A DNA stretch of 64,000 bases from Arthrobacter sp. Leaf234 (GCF_001422665.1 NZ_LMLU01000001.1:1173583-1237582), one strand, 5' to 3'; positions 18,868 through 27,652 are shown, numbered from the stretch's first letter. Program-made: numbers and translations. The notes: generated by a model from the letters alone, not told the origin.

Positions 18868-18908
18868 GGGCCGACCGCCATGCCACGACGACGGTCAGGA
18901 ACATCACG

Positions 18909-19868
18909 ATGAACACCTTCGACTCGCCCTTCACCGCAGCGAGCACCGCCCTCGAGGTGGTGCGGGGCATCGACCTGGCCGGCCGCACCGCCGTGGTCAC
19001 GGGTGCGGCCTCGGGGATCGGGATCGAGACCGCGCGGGCGCTGGCCCATGCCGGCGCCGAGGTGACGATCGCGGTCCGGGACGTCGACGCCGGCCGTCGC
19101 GTCGCCGGGGACATCGCCCGGTCCAGCGGCGGCGCCGTCGTGCACGTGCGTCCGCTCGATCTCGCGGACCTCTCCGCGGTCGACCGCTTCACGGGTGGGT
19201 GGTCCGGTCCCCTGCACCTCCTGGTCAACAACGCCGGGATCATGATGACCCCCGAACTGCGGACGCCGCTCGGGTGGGAGCTCCAATTCGCGACCAACCA
19301 CCTGGGTCACGCCGCGCTCGCGATCGGTCTGCACGGCGCCCTCGCAGCGGCCGGCGGAGCGCGGATCGTCTCGCTGAGTTCCAGCGGGCACGGGATGTCG
19401 GACATCGTGTACGAGGACCTCTTCTTCCGGCAGCGGCCCTACGACGCGGGGCACGCCTACGGGCAGTCCAAGACGGCGAATGCACTCTTCGCCGTCGGGG
19501 CGACGCACCGCTGGGCTGCGGACGGGATCACCGCGAACGCCGTCATGCCGGGCGGTATCTGGACGAACCTGCAGCGCCACTGGGATCCGGACGTCCTCGC
19601 CGCGACGAAGGAACGGGTGATCGCCGCGGGGATGAGCGCCAAGACCCCGGAGCAGGGTGCGGCGACCTCGGTCTTCGCCGCGACCTCGCCGCTCCTGGAC
19701 GGCGTGGGCGGACTCTACCTCGAGGACTGCCGGGAGGCGGAGGTCGTCCCCGCCATCATCGACGGCATCTCCGGCGTACGGCCCTATGCGATCGACCCGG
19801 AGAACGCGGACCGGCTGTGGGACGTCACGCTCGACCTGCTGGCCGGGGCACGCCGCTCCGTGTCCTGA
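18909..19868 (+). CDS. SDR-family oxidoreductase (retinol-dehydrogenase-like)
   Basis: A 319-residue SDR with TGAASGIG (about residues 32-39), NNAGIM, and the catalytic YGQSKTANALF segment, resembling the retinol dehydrogenase/oxidoreductase branch that is longer than classical SDRs. It lies 41 nt behind the first SDR without a terminator, hence probably one transcript controlled from 18058. In-frame upstream codons belong to the overlap with the preceding gene. The ATG at 18909 has no strong ribosome binding site (ACGGTCAGGAAC lies upstream). Substrate unknown. Confidence 0.88.
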   Translation: MNTFDSPFTAASTALEVVRGIDLAGRTAVVTGAASGIGIETARALAHAGAEVTIAVRDVDAGRRVAGDIARSSGGAVVHVRPLDLADLSAVDRFTGGWSGPLHLLVNNAGIMMTPELRTPLGWELQFATNHLGHAALAIGLHGALAAAGGARIVSLSSSGHGMSDIVYEDLFFRQRPYDAGHAYGQSKTANALFAVGATHRWAADGITANAVMPGGIWTNLQRHWDPDVLAATKERVIAAGMSAKTPEQGAATSVFAATSPLLDGVGGLYLEDCREAEVVPAIIDGISGVRPYAIDPENADRLWDVTLDLLAGARRSVS

Positions 19869-19871
19869 ACG

Positions 19872-19912
19872 CACACAGGAGGGCGGACCCTGTGGGCCCG
19901 CCCTCCTGTGTG
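19872..19912. terminator. Bidirectional hairpin between SDR operon and katA
   Basis: A perfect 15-bp stem (19872-19886 with 19898-19912) and 11-nt loop lie directly after the SDR stop and before the catalase stop on the other strand. Confidence 0.85.
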
Positions 19913-19935
19913 GTCCTGCCGTGCCGCGGGAGGCT

Positions 19936-21423
19936 CTAGTAGAGCGCTGCCTCGGACTCGGTGGCCGGCGTGACGCCGTGGCCGAGGTTGGCGGCCAGCT
20001 TCGCACCGAGTTCTGCGTCCACGTTCGCCCAGTACTGGATGGCCCGGGCGCGGATGTCGTCACTCTGCACGCCACCCACGGCACCCGTGATCGTCTCCAG
20101 GAAGCGGGCCCGCTGCGCGTCGTCGAACACGTCGCGGTAGAGGGTCCCCGCCTGGCCGAAGTCGTCGTCCTCGGCGTGCAGCGAGTGCGCCGCGTACACG
20201 AGGTCGCCGTCGTTCTCCCAGCCGCCGTGCGCGCCGTACTGCGCCGGGTCGGCCGCGGGTCCGCCCACCGAGTTCGGTGCGTAGACCGGTGTGGCGGCGG
20301 AGTTGAAGTGGTAGCGCGCAGCGCCGTCCTTCGAGTAGTTCCGCACCTCGTTCTTCGGCATGTTGACGGGCAGCTGCGCGTGGTTGGTGCCCACGCGGTA
20401 ACGGTGCGCGTCGGCGTAGGAGAAGATGCGGGCCTGCAGCATGCGGTCGGGGCTCGCGGCGATGCCGGGGACGAAGTTCGACGGCGCGAAGGTGGCCTGC
20501 TCGATCTGCGCGAAGTAGTTCTCCGGGTTGCGGTTCAGCGTGAGCTTGCCGACCGGGATGAGCGGGTAGTCGCCCTGCGGCCACACCTTGGTGAGGTCGA
20601 ACGGGTTGAAGCGGTACGCCTTCGCATCCTCGTAGGGCATGATCTGGACCTTCAGGTCCCAGCTCGGGTGGTTGCCCTTCGCGATGTTCTCAGAGAGGTC
20701 GCGCAGGTGGTGGTCGGCGTCCGAGCCGGCGAGCGCCTCGGCCTCGTCGACGGTGAGGACCTCGTGGCCCTGGTTGGACTTGAAGTGGTACTTCACCCAG
20801 AACTTCTCGTCCGACTCGTTGATCCACATGTAGGTGTGCGAGCCGTAGCCGTTCATGGTGCGCCACGAGTTCGGCAGGCCGCGGTCACCCATCAGCCACG
20901 TGACCTGGTGGGCCGATTCCGGGCTGAGCGTCCAGAAGTCCCACTGCATGTCGGCGTCGCGCAGGTTGGTGCCGGGCAGGCGCTTCTGGGAGTGGATGAA
21001 GTCCGGGAACTTGATGCCGTCCCGGATGAAGAACACCGGCGTGTTGTTGCCCACGAGGTCGTAGTTGCCCTCTGAGGTGTAGAACTTCAGGGCGAAGCCG
21101 CGGGGATCGCGCCACGTGTCGGGGGAGCCCTGCTCGCCTGCCACGGAGGAGAACCGCAGGAGGGTCTCCGTCGTCGTGCCCTTCTGGAAGAGTGCGGCGC
21201 GCGTGTACATGCTGACGTCCTCGGTGGTCTCGAAGACACCGAAGGCTCCGCCGCCCTTGGCGTGGACCACGCGCTCGGGGACGCGCTCACGGTTGAACTG
21301 CGCGAGCTTCTCGATGAGGTAGTGGTCGGTGAGCGGGATGGCTCCGTCGCGGCCGAGGACCGACGAGTTGCTGTCGTCGATGACGGGTGCGCCGGACTGG
21401 GTCGTGCTGAAGTTGGCGGACAT
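19936..21423 (-). CDS. katA: Monofunctional heme catalase
   Basis: A 495-residue small-subunit catalase that dismutates hydrogen peroxide in the cytosol. The distal His54 is in [12 protein letters not shown], the distal Asn in VGNNTPVFF, and the proximal heme Tyr in the [12 protein letters not shown] segment. AGGAG precedes ATG 21423 by 5-6 nt. Only 7 nt separate it from the Fur-family gene upstream, forming a regulator-catalase operon as in many actinobacteria, so peroxide- or metal-responsive induction is likely. Confidence 0.96.
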   Translation of the reverse strand: MSANFSTTQSGAPVIDDSNSSVLGRDGAIPLTDHYLIEKLAQFNRERVPERVVHAKGGGAFGVFETTEDVSMYTRAALFQKGTTTETLLRFSSVAGEQGSPDTWRDPRGFALKFYTSEGNYDLVGNNTPVFFIRDGIKFPDFIHSQKRLPGTNLRDADMQWDFWTLSPESAHQVTWLMGDRGLPNSWRTMNGYGSHTYMWINESDEKFWVKYHFKSNQGHEVLTVDEAEALAGSDADHHLRDLSENIAKGNHPSWDLKVQIMPYEDAKAYRFNPFDLTKVWPQGDYPLIPVGKLTLNRNPENYFAQIEQATFAPSNFVPGIAASPDRMLQARIFSYADAHRYRVGTNHAQLPVNMPKNEVRNYSKDGAARYHFNSAATPVYAPNSVGGPAADPAQYGAHGGWENDGDLVYAAHSLHAEDDDFGQAGTLYRDVFDDAQRARFLETITGAVGGVQSDDIRARAIQYWANVDAELGAKLAANLGHGVTPATESEAALY

Positions 21424-21430
21424 GGTGCTC

Positions 21431-21919
21431 CTATTCCTGTGGTGCGGATCGTGGACGGCTGTGGGCTGCCGAGCGGCAGTCGTCACAGAGGCCCTGGTAC
21501 AGGACCTCCGCGATCTGGATGGTCATCCGGGATGCCCCGGGCGACCATTCGGGGGTGAGGCAGGGGGCGTGGCCGACGGCGCAGTCGACGTCCTCGATGC
21601 GTCCGCACCCGGTGCAGACCGCGTGGTGGTGGTTGTCTCCCACGCGGGTCTCGTACCGGGCAGGGGAGTGCGGCGTCTCGACGCGGCGCAGTAGGCCGAT
21701 GTCGGTGAGGTCGGCGAGGATCACGTAGACGGACTGCACGGTGATGTGGGGCAGGCCGGCCCGGACGGCGGCGGCTGCGTCGTCCGCCGTCGCGTGGGGA
21801 AGGCGGTCGACGGCGGTGAGGACGGTGAGCCGCTGGCGCGTCACGCGGCGCCCGGCGGAATGCAGGGCGGCGGTCCACAGGGCCTCCCGGTCCTGCAGGG
21901 CCATCGCTGTGTGCGTCAT
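21431..21919 (-). CDS. Fur/PerR-family regulator of the catalase operon
   Basis: A 162-residue Fur-family protein: winged helix with [10 protein letters not shown] and [12 protein letters not shown], a His cluster [12 protein letters not shown], and two CxxC pairs (CTGC, CDDC) expected to hold structural zinc. The position immediately upstream of katA is typical of CatR/FurA/PerR-type peroxide sensors that use His-bound Fe or Mn. ATG 21919 is preferred; a TTG four codons earlier is possible. An AT-rich divergent control region lies upstream. Confidence 0.9.
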   Translation of the reverse strand: MTHTAMALQDREALWTAALHSAGRRVTRQRLTVLTAVDRLPHATADDAAAAVRAGLPHITVQSVYVILADLTDIGLLRRVETPHSPARYETRVGDNHHHAVCTGCGRIEDVDCAVGHAPCLTPEWSPGASRMTIQIAEVLYQGLCDDCRSAAHSRPRSAPQE

Positions 21920-21940
21920 GGGACCAGTCAACCAGTAGAT

Positions 21941-21960
21941 CTGAATAACTCACAATAAGG
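21941..21960. promoter_or_regulatory. AT-rich candidate Fur/CatR box between fur-katA and the hydrolase gene
   Basis: An unusually AT-rich stretch for this genome contains AATAA at 21944-21948 and again at 21954-21958, a 10-bp direct repeat. It lies 25-40 bp upstream of the Fur-family start, where an autoregulatory box is expected. Exact half sites are unclear. Confidence 0.35.
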
Positions 21961-22011
21961 CTCGGCTAAGTTGTGCCCCATCCACCCTCGCGGGTCGGTA
22001 CCGTGGACGGG

Positions 22012-22716
22012 GTGAACCTCATCAGACGCGGCTGGGCCTGGGCGCTGGACTACGCGTACGTCGGGTTCTGGCAGGCGCACGCCTTCCTCGTCCGGGCCGA
22101 CCCCGCGCAGTACCTGATCACCGACCCCGGTGCCCCCGAGGGCAAGGCGCCCGTCCTGCTGATCCCGGGCATCTACGAGACCTGGCAGTTCATGCGGCCC
22201 GTCGCGAAGCACCTCCACGCCGCGGGGCATCCCGTCCACGTGGTGCAGAAGCTCGGCTACAACCGCGGAACGGTCGAGGCGATGGCGCAGCTCGCCGCGG
22301 CCTACCTGGAGGAGCACGACCTGACCGACGTGGTGGTCGTGGCCCACAGCAAGGGCGGCCTGATCGGCAAGTTCCTCATGACCATGTCCGGTTCCACCGG
22401 GCGCGTGAGCCGACTGGTGGCGGTCAATTCGCCCTTCTCCGGGTCCGTCTGGGCCAACTTCTTCATCCTGCCGAGCATCCGCGCGTTCTCCCCGCACAAC
22501 CCGACGCTGCTGAGCCTGCGGAACAACCTCGAGCTCAACGGCCGCATCACGTCGATCTACAGCCGCTTCGATCCGCACATCCCCGGCGGCAGCTTCGTCG
22601 ACGGTGCGCGCAACATCCAGCTCGACACCATGGGCCACTTCCGTCCGATCGCCGATGCGCGGGTCCTGCAGGAGATCGACCGGGCCATCGAGGCGGGGGA
22701 GCGCGACAGCGCCTGA
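22012..22716 (+). CDS. Alpha/beta-hydrolase (lipase/esterase-like)
   Basis: A 234-residue alpha/beta-hydrolase. The nucleophile elbow is AHSKGG with Ser113; an acid candidate is Asp in SRFDPHIPGG and the base His lies in DTMGHFRP. PVLLIPGIYETW provides the oxyanion-loop strand. No signal peptide is evident, so it is probably cytosolic, with a Trp/Tyr-rich N-terminus. GTG 22012 follows TACCGT (21999-22004) by 7 nt, a leaderless pattern; GTG 21973 would add 13 residues. The substrate is unknown, possibly a small ester or monoacylglycerol. Confidence 0.8.
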   Translation: MNLIRRGWAWALDYAYVGFWQAHAFLVRADPAQYLITDPGAPEGKAPVLLIPGIYETWQFMRPVAKHLHAAGHPVHVVQKLGYNRGTVEAMAQLAAAYLEEHDLTDVVVVAHSKGGLIGKFLMTMSGSTGRVSRLVAVNSPFSGSVWANFFILPSIRAFSPHNPTLLSLRNNLELNGRITSIYSRFDPHIPGGSFVDGARNIQLDTMGHFRPIADARVLQEIDRAIEAGERDSA

Positions 22717-22769
22717 CCGGCCGGCGGCCGTTCCTTGCGGCTGGGCTACGGGGCGGGCAGGGTAGGGGC

Positions 22770-23363
22770 ATGCGAGGAGTCGAGGACGGCACGCCAGGGG
22801 CGGCGGACGCGCTGATCGGCGACCTCCGCGCTCCCGTCGATGGACCGGTGCCGGCGGGGAAGCGGCCGGCCCGGCCACGACACTGTCCGCTCCTCGCCGT
22901 CGCCGGGATCCTGGCCCTGACGGGAGCCGCGTACAGTGCGACGGCGGCCGTGCCGCCGTCGGTGGGTCCGTCCGCGCCGGGTATGCCGGCGCGCCACGCG
23001 GACGCCGGACCCGCGGTTCCCGGCGGTGTCGGCGTGCCCCCGGATGTCTGCTCCGTCCACCCGGGGGCCTGCCCCTCGCCGCCCGGAGCCGGCCCGGACG
23101 GGACGGCGCGGTTCCTCCCCGACGAGCTGACCGGGACCACGGGCTCCGTGATCATCTGCGAGCCGTCGACGGGAGCCTGCAGACCGCTGGGCCGGCCCTC
23201 CACGGACGGCGATGCGCCGCGCACACGGCAGCTCCCGGCGGACGAGGAGCCCGGGGTTCCCGACCACGGAGAGAGCCACGCCTACCGCACGGTGCCGCCC
23301 GGGCAGCTCGAACTCGCGGGAGTCCGCCTGCCGGACGGAGCGGTCGTTCCGGACGAGCCGTAG
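22770..23363 (+). CDS. Hypothetical membrane-anchored protein with two CX6C motifs
   Basis: A 197-residue protein without known family. A single hydrophobic helix (about residues 40-60) follows a Pro/Arg-rich cytoplasmic N-terminus; the rest would be outside the cell. It carries two spaced cysteine pairs, CSVHPGAC and CEPSTGAC, each CX6C with GAC at the end, suggesting two small disulfide loops. The remainder is Pro/Gly/Asp-rich. The ATG at 22770 lacks a clear ribosome binding site. Codon use is normal for the window, and the next gene starts after 53 nt with its own promoter. Confidence 0.6.
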   Translation: MRGVEDGTPGAADALIGDLRAPVDGPVPAGKRPARPRHCPLLAVAGILALTGAAYSATAAVPPSVGPSAPGMPARHADAGPAVPGGVGVPPDVCSVHPGACPSPPGAGPDGTARFLPDELTGTTGSVIICEPSTGACRPLGRPSTDGDAPRTRQLPADEEPGVPDHGESHAYRTVPPGQLELAGVRLPDGAVVPDEP

Positions 23364-23379
23364 CAGGCACGTCGGATAG

Positions 23380-23410
23380 TTGCTGGAGTGAATCATCCCG
23401 CCGCTAGACT
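23380..23410 (+). promoter_or_regulatory. Promoter of the MFS exporter gene (leaderless)
   Basis: TTGCTG (23380-23385) and TAGACT (23405-23410) are separated by 19 nt; the GTG start follows the -10 by exactly 6 nt with no ribosome binding site. Confidence 0.5.
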
Positions 23411-23416
23411 TCTTCC

Positions 23417-24703
23417 GTGCCCAGACTCCTCGCCGACATCACCCCGCTGCGGGAGTCGCCGGCGTTCCGTCGGCTCTATGTCGGCACGGCGCTCTCGGCG
23501 ATCGGCACGCAGCTCACCATCGTGGCCGTCAGCCTGCAGATCTACTCGCTGACGCAGTCCACCCTCAGCGTCGGCCTCCTCAGCCTCTTCGCCCTCGTGC
23601 CCCTCGTGGTGGCGGGACTGTACGGCGGCGCGATCGCCGACGCGCAGGACCGCCGCAAGGTCGCGCTGTACTCCGGCTTCGCACTCTGGGCCACCACCAT
23701 GGCCATCGCGGCGCAGGCCTGGATCGGCGTGGACAGCGTCTGGCTGCTGTACGCACTGATCGCCGTCCAGTCCGGTGCGGCCGGCATCAACCAGCCCACG
23801 CGCAGCTCGATCATCCCGCGCCTCGTCCGGCCGGAACTGCTGCCTGCGGCCAACGCCCTCAGCATGATCACCTTCGGCCTCGCGTTCACCGTCGGCCCGC
23901 TGCTCGCGGGCCTGCTCGTCGCGCAGGTCGGCTACGCCTGGACCTATACGGTCGACGTCGTCACGTTCACCTTCGCGCTGTGGGCGCTCTACCGGTTGCC
24001 GCCCCTGCCCCCGGAGGGTCCGCAGCGGCGCGCCGGGCTCGCCACGGTCCTCGAGGGCTTCCGTTTCCTCGGAACACGGCCGAACATCCGCATGACGTTC
24101 GTGCTGGACCTGATCGCCATGATCACCTCACAGCCCCGGGCGCTGCTGCCCGCAGTCGGGGCGGTACTGATCGGCGGCGGCGAGCTGACCGTCGGGATCC
24201 TCCTCGCCTCCGCCGCCTTCGGATCGGTCCTGGCGGGTCTCTTCTCCGGACCCCTCGGTCGCATCCACCGGCAGGGCCAGGCCGTCATCTGGTCGATCGT
24301 CGGATGGGGGGCGTCGGTGTCGGGGTTCGGCCTCGTCGTCGTGATGGCAGGGTCCTCGTCCCTGCCGACCCCCGGCGAGGGCGAGTTGTCCGTCTGGGTG
24401 CTCCCGGCGGCGGCGTGCCTCGTGCTGTCCGGCATCGCGGACTCCATCAGCAGCGTCTTCCGCAACACCATCCTCCAGTCCGCCACGCCGGACGCGATGC
24501 GCGGGCGCCTGCAGGGCGTCTTCATCGTGGTCGTCGCCGGGGGGCCGCGCCTCGGGGACATGGTGGCGGGCGGCCAGGCCTCATGGCTCGGCGAGGGCTG
24601 GACCGCCGTCGTCGGGGGCCTCGCGTGCATCCTCCTGGTGCTCGCCGTCGCCCGGTGGCAACCGCGGTTCGCGCAGTACGACTCGCGGCGCCCCGAGCCC
24701 TGA
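23417..24703 (+). CDS. MFS transporter (EntS-like exporter)
   Basis: A 428-residue 12-helix major facilitator. The N-terminus (LRESPAFRRLYVGTALSAIGTQLT) and the loop 2-3 motif GGAIADAQDRRKV are typical of the EntS/enterobactin-exporter branch (MFS_3). A drug or siderophore exporter is inferred from the family; no siderophore genes are nearby. The GTG start is 6 nt past the TAGACT -10. The loop near residues 315-330 is Pro/Glu-rich. No terminator is apparent after it. Confidence 0.88.
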   Translation: MPRLLADITPLRESPAFRRLYVGTALSAIGTQLTIVAVSLQIYSLTQSTLSVGLLSLFALVPLVVAGLYGGAIADAQDRRKVALYSGFALWATTMAIAAQAWIGVDSVWLLYALIAVQSGAAGINQPTRSSIIPRLVRPELLPAANALSMITFGLAFTVGPLLAGLLVAQVGYAWTYTVDVVTFTFALWALYRLPPLPPEGPQRRAGLATVLEGFRFLGTRPNIRMTFVLDLIAMITSQPRALLPAVGAVLIGGGELTVGILLASAAFGSVLAGLFSGPLGRIHRQGQAVIWSIVGWGASVSGFGLVVVMAGSSSLPTPGEGELSVWVLPAAACLVLSGIADSISSVFRNTILQSATPDAMRGRLQGVFIVVVAGGPRLGDMVAGGQASWLGEGWTAVVGGLACILLVLAVARWQPRFAQYDSRRPEP

Positions 24704-24820
24704 CCCCCTCGCCCTCCCAGCGCGCGTGCAGAGCCACGTCCTACCATGAGGGGACAGGCAACAACCGTGCGCCGTCCACCCGGACGGAGCGGTCGGCGTC
24801 CACAGCGCAAGGAGTACGAC

Positions 24821-25702
24821 GTGCACAACCATTTCAACGGTGCCAAGACGGCGTTGTTGTTCGGCGCCCTCATGGGCATCTTCCTCGTCTTCGGTGCGGT
24901 CATCGCGGGAGCGACTGGCAGCTCCATGTTCATCTGGCTGTTCGCCCTGCTCGGCGTCGGCTCGATCGCCTACAGCTACTGGAACAGCGACAAGATCGCC
25001 ATCCGCAGCATGCGCGCCGTCGAGGTCACGGAGCAGCAGCAGCCAGCCATGTACCGCATCGTCCGCGAGCTGAGCATGCGGGCGCAGAAGCCCATGCCGA
25101 GGCTCTACGTCTCGCCCACGCAGGCGCCCAATGCGTTCGCCACGGGCCGCAACCCCGAGAACTCAGCGGTCTGCTGCACCGAGGGGATCCTCCAGCTGCT
25201 CGACGAGCGCGAGCTGCGCGGTGTCCTCGGCCACGAGCTGATGCACGTGTACAACCGCGACATCCTCACCGGATCCATCGCGGCGGCGGTCGCCGGCGTC
25301 ATCACCTCGGTGGCACAGATGTTCGCCTTCACCGGCATGATGGGCGGGAACCGGAACCAGAGCGGCGGGAACGCGATCGGCGCGCTGCTGCTGGCCATCC
25401 TGGCACCTCTCGCGGCCGGCCTCATCCAGACGGCCATCGGTCGGACGCGTGAGTTCGACGCCGACGAGGACGGCGCGATCCTCACCGACGATCCGCTGGC
25501 CCTCGCCTCGGCCCTCCGCAAGCTGGCGGCCGGCACCCAGCGGGCGCCGCTGCCGCAGGAGCAGCGCCTCGTCAACACCTCGCACCTCATGATCGCCAAC
25601 CCCTTCAAGGGCGGCGGGGTGGGCAAGCTGTTCGCGACGCACCCGCCGATGGACCAGCGCATCGCACGCCTCGAGGGCATGGCCGGGCGGCCGCGGGGCT
25701 GA
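24821..25702 (+). CDS. htpX: Membrane zinc metalloprotease HtpX
   Basis: A 293-residue M48 protease of the cytoplasmic membrane that degrades misfolded membrane proteins. Zinc ligands: His138 and His142 with catalytic Glu139 in HELMH, and Glu211 in TREFDADEDGA. Two helices precede the catalytic domain and two more lie at about residues 153-205. AAGGAG at 24809-24814 sets the GTG at 24821; upstream in-frame codons to 24746 are not supported. The 3' end is overlapped by the antisense run-on of the yajQ reading frame. Confidence 0.95.
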   Translation: MHNHFNGAKTALLFGALMGIFLVFGAVIAGATGSSMFIWLFALLGVGSIAYSYWNSDKIAIRSMRAVEVTEQQQPAMYRIVRELSMRAQKPMPRLYVSPTQAPNAFATGRNPENSAVCCTEGILQLLDERELRGVLGHELMHVYNRDILTGSIAAAVAGVITSVAQMFAFTGMMGGNRNQSGGNAIGALLLAILAPLAAGLIQTAIGRTREFDADEDGAILTDDPLALASALRKLAAGTQRAPLPQEQRLVNTSHLMIANPFKGGGVGKLFATHPPMDQRIARLEGMAGRPRG

Positions 25703-26219
25703 ACCCGACGATCCGGCACGACGACGGCGGCCCACCTCCCCGAGGAGGTGGGCCGTCGGCTTCCTCGAAGCCGCGCAGGAGGGTCATGGTCTCCTGCAGG
25801 TCATCACGGGACTTCGAGCTGACCCGCAGCTCGTCGCCCTGGATCTGGGACTTCACGCCCTTGGGGCCCTCGTCGCGGATGAGCTTGTTGATCTTCTTCG
25901 CGATGTCCTGGGCGATCCCCTCCTTGATGGAGGTCTCCAGGCGGAACTCCTTCCCCGACGGGAACGGCTCGCCGGTGTCGAGGGACTTCAGGGAGATGCC
26001 GCGCTTGATCATCTTGGACTGCAGGACGTCGAGGACGGCCAGTACGCGCTCCTCGGAGTTCGCCTTCATCAGGATCTTCTCGCCGCTGAAGTCCACCTCC
26101 GCGCCGACCCCCTTGAAGTCGTACCGCTGGGCGATCTCCTTCTGCGCCTGGTTCAGCGCGTTGGCGACCTCCTGCTTGTCCACTTTGCTGACGACGTCGA
26201 ACGTGGATTCGCTAGCCAC
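25605..26219 (-). CDS. yajQ: YajQ-family nucleotide-binding protein, C-terminus lost and replaced by read-through
   Basis: The first ~150 residues are a good YajQ/DUF520 protein (STFDVVSKVDKQEV, RYDFKGVGAEVDF, SKSRDDLQETM), a cyclic-di-GMP/nucleotide-binding family that is normally about 162 residues and ends in a QFxNxR motif. Here that ending is absent: after LLRG (about 25770) the frame enters the intergenic hairpin and runs 54 codons to 25605, antisense to the end of htpX. No other frame shows the missing residues. This looks like a deletion of about 40 bp including the stop, or an assembly error. GTG 26219 has a strong AGGAGG. Confidence 0.78.
   Translation of the reverse strand: MASESTFDVVSKVDKQEVANALNQAQKEIAQRYDFKGVGAEVDFSGEKILMKANSEERVLAVLDVLQSKMIKRGISLKSLDTGEPFPSGKEFRLETSIKEGIAQDIAKKINKLIRDEGPKGVKSQIQGDELRVSSKSRDDLQETMTLLRGFEEADGPPPRGGGPPSSCRIVGFSPAAARPCPRGVRCAGPSAGASRTACPPRRP
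25728..25755. terminator. Hairpin between htpX and yajQ
   Basis: A 12-bp stem (25728-25739 with 25744-25755) and 4-nt loop. It lies inside the extended yajQ reading frame, which supports the view that the natural yajQ stop was upstream of it. Confidence 0.7.
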
Positions 26220-26382
26220 GATGCCTCCTGGGGTGATGGGGATTCTTGCCCCCAAGACTATCCGCAACGCCTGTCGCGGAGCGCGCGCGGTCTCACAGGA
26301 AGCGGACAGCCGTCTCCGGGTACGTCCACACGGACGGGTGAAACGGTTGGTCTTACCACCTGAGATCCAAGGAGCCAGAACG

Positions 26383-26799
26383 ATGCTCGAAACCGCCCGC
26401 CGCCGCTACCGGGTCCGCCTTCGGCGAGCCGTGGCCGGCTCGTTCCTCGCCGCCGCGAGTGCGGCGGCCCTCTCGGGAATGGCTCCGGTGCCGGCCCTCG
26501 CCGTCGCGCCGTCGTCCGTCATCGAGACCTCCGACCTCGCGGAGTCGCCGGACTACGACACCGACGGCCTGGTCCGCGGGTTCGACACGGGGTCGACCGT
26601 GGGTCTCGCTGTGCCTGCACCGCTCGTACTGGCCGGTCCTGCCGTCGCCGGTTCCGCGAACGCCGGCCCAACAGCGGCCGAGCGCCTGGCCGGGGTGCGA
26701 TCCGACCTCGACCAGGCCGTCCTCCTCCGCCTCGTGACGTCCGAGCAGGCCGACGGGTTCTACGCGAAGATCCAGCGCCGGGTCGCCGCCGGTCTCTGA
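26383..26799 (+). CDS. Secreted small protein with C-terminal helical motif, function unknown
   Basis: A 138-residue protein with a clear signal peptide: RRRYRVRLRRA, then a Ala/Leu/Ser core and PALAVA cleavage-like end near residue 41. After a mixed middle, the last ~40 residues (ERLAGVRSDLDQAVLLRLVTS... QADGFYAKI) form an amphipathic helix like those in actinobacterial secreted proteins with repeated LDxAVxxxxxT-xQAD units; only one unit is present. AAGGAG (26369-26374) lies 8 nt before the ATG. Followed at once by the tRNA-Tyr gene. No function assigned. Confidence 0.7.
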   Translation: MLETARRRYRVRLRRAVAGSFLAAASAAALSGMAPVPALAVAPSSVIETSDLAESPDYDTDGLVRGFDTGSTVGLAVPAPLVLAGPAVAGSANAGPTAAERLAGVRSDLDQAVLLRLVTSEQADGFYAKIQRRVAAGL

Positions 26800-26846
26800 G
26801 CTGCGCCGTCCCGTGGCAGCCTCCTGGCCCGGTACCTCGGGCCGAT

Positions 26847-26876
26847 TCGTCACCGGGCTGGTTTGTCTGTAAAGTT
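26847..26876 (+). promoter_or_regulatory. Candidate promoter of tRNA-Tyr
   Basis: TTCGTC (26847-26852) and TAAAGT (26871-26876) with an 18-nt spacer lie about 45 nt before the mature tRNA 5' end. Confidence 0.45.
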
Positions 26877-26921
26877 GTCTTGCCCGCGCTTGCTGCGGGC
26901 GGTCTTCCTGTGAAGACGTTC

Positions 26922-27003
26922 GGCAGATTACCCGAGCGGCCAAAGGGGGCTGACTGTAAATCAGCTGGCAACGCCTACGGGGGTTCGAATCCCTCATCTG
27001 CCA
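26922..27003 (+). tRNA. tRNA-Tyr (GTA)
   Basis: A class II tRNA: acceptor stem GGCAGAT/ATCTGCC, D-loop GAGCGGCC, anticodon GTA (26956-26958) in CTGACTGTAAATCAG, long variable arm and GGTTCGAATCC T-loop. The discriminator A is at 27003; CCA is not encoded. Related reading frames through it are artefacts. Confidence 0.97.
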
Positions 27004-27010
27004 CAGCAAG

Positions 27011-27056
27011 GAGAGGCCGGTACAGCCACTGGAAACGGTGGAGGTGCCGGCCTCTC
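27011..27056 (+). terminator. Hairpin terminator after tRNA-Tyr
   Basis: Outer stem GAGAGGCCGG/CCGGCCTCTC (27011-27020 with 27047-27056) plus an inner CCAC/GTGG stem. The inner part GGAAACxGTGGAGGTxCCGGCCT recurs in altered form near 27820-27846. Confidence 0.75.
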
Positions 27057-27497
27057 GCGTTGAGACTCCAGGGCCGAGCCCACGGTCTGCACCAGCGCCG
27101 ACCCTGGAGTCACTGTGGCCCGCCGCACCGCTATCGATCGTGGCGGGCACGCTGCCGTCGCCATGGCCATCCACGCCACGTCAGGGCACGTGAACCGTCC
27201 CGGGCTCACCATCTCCGGGTGGACGGGCGCCGACCAGGACGTATCCATCACCAAGGGGGACACGGTGAACGCCTCCGGTCTCGCGTCGGGCGGTCTCCAC
27301 GGGGTCGGCGGTGACAGCGGTGAGCATCAGGGGGATTGCCGTTCCGGCATCGGCCGCGGGCGCAGCGTACGGGGTGGATCGTCGGTGACTTGGTCCCTGT
27401 TCCAGGGATACTCGCTGCCAGGGTCACCACGCGACCAGCAGTAGCCGCACCCGGTCCAGTGTGGTCGCTCGACAGCGCCGTCTCCATCGCGCAGAAA
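27057..27497. other. Gene-poor stretch, no convincing CDS
   Basis: About 440 bp with several short open frames on both strands but none with a ribosome binding site, -10 box at the right distance, family signature or repeated use elsewhere. A 14-bp string TCCGGGTGGACGGG near 27216 recurs near 27917, and the tRNA-terminator-like element recurs near 27820, so this stretch and 27724-28068 may be old duplicates of each other. Confidence 0.5.
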
Positions 27498-27537
27498 CCA
27501 GGTGGGGCCCGCCGCTCACCGGGCGGGCCCCACCTGG
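27498..27537 (-). terminator. Strong hairpin terminator after micro-ORF A
   Basis: A perfect 16-bp stem (27498-27513 with 27522-27537) and 8-nt loop begin 13 nt past the micro-ORF A stop on the minus strand, giving this micro-gene a complete transcription unit. Confidence 0.8.
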
Positions 27538-27550
27538 AATCGACCGTCGG

Positions 27551-27652
27551 CTAGCAGTTCAGTTCGTCTGGGCCTGCAAGGACCGCAAGGTTGCCCTGAA
27601 CCCGCTCGATGCACCGGCGGACGATGCTCATGCTCTTCTTCACAATCACCAT
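27551..27652 (-). CDS. Micro-ORF A: 33-residue conserved peptide, paralogue of micro-ORF B
   Basis: ATG to TAG, 33 codons. The peptide starts MVIVKKSM, continues IVRRCIERVQ and ends NLAVLAGPDELNC. It matches micro-ORF B (28069-28170) without gaps at 27 of 33 residues, and 15 of those 27 codons differ only silently, which argues strongly that the peptide is translated and selected. Residues 2-20 can form a cationic amphipathic helix with an invariant Cys14. An AAGGAAG lies 13 nt upstream, rather far. A conserved upstream element sits 47 nt before the ATG, and a 16-bp terminator follows. I know no family for it. Confidence 0.6.
   Translation of the reverse strand: MVIVKKSMSIVRRCIERVQGNLAVLAGPDELNC

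Noticed and set aside
26353..27174. Open frame across tRNA-Tyr with an RDSNPRRRCQLIYSQ segment
   Set aside because: This peptide is the well-known antisense translation of a tRNA T-arm, not a protein.
27115..27444. 109-codon plus-strand frame in the gene-poor stretch
   Set aside because: No ribosome site or -10 box at the start, no homology that I recognise, low-complexity Gly/Ser composition.
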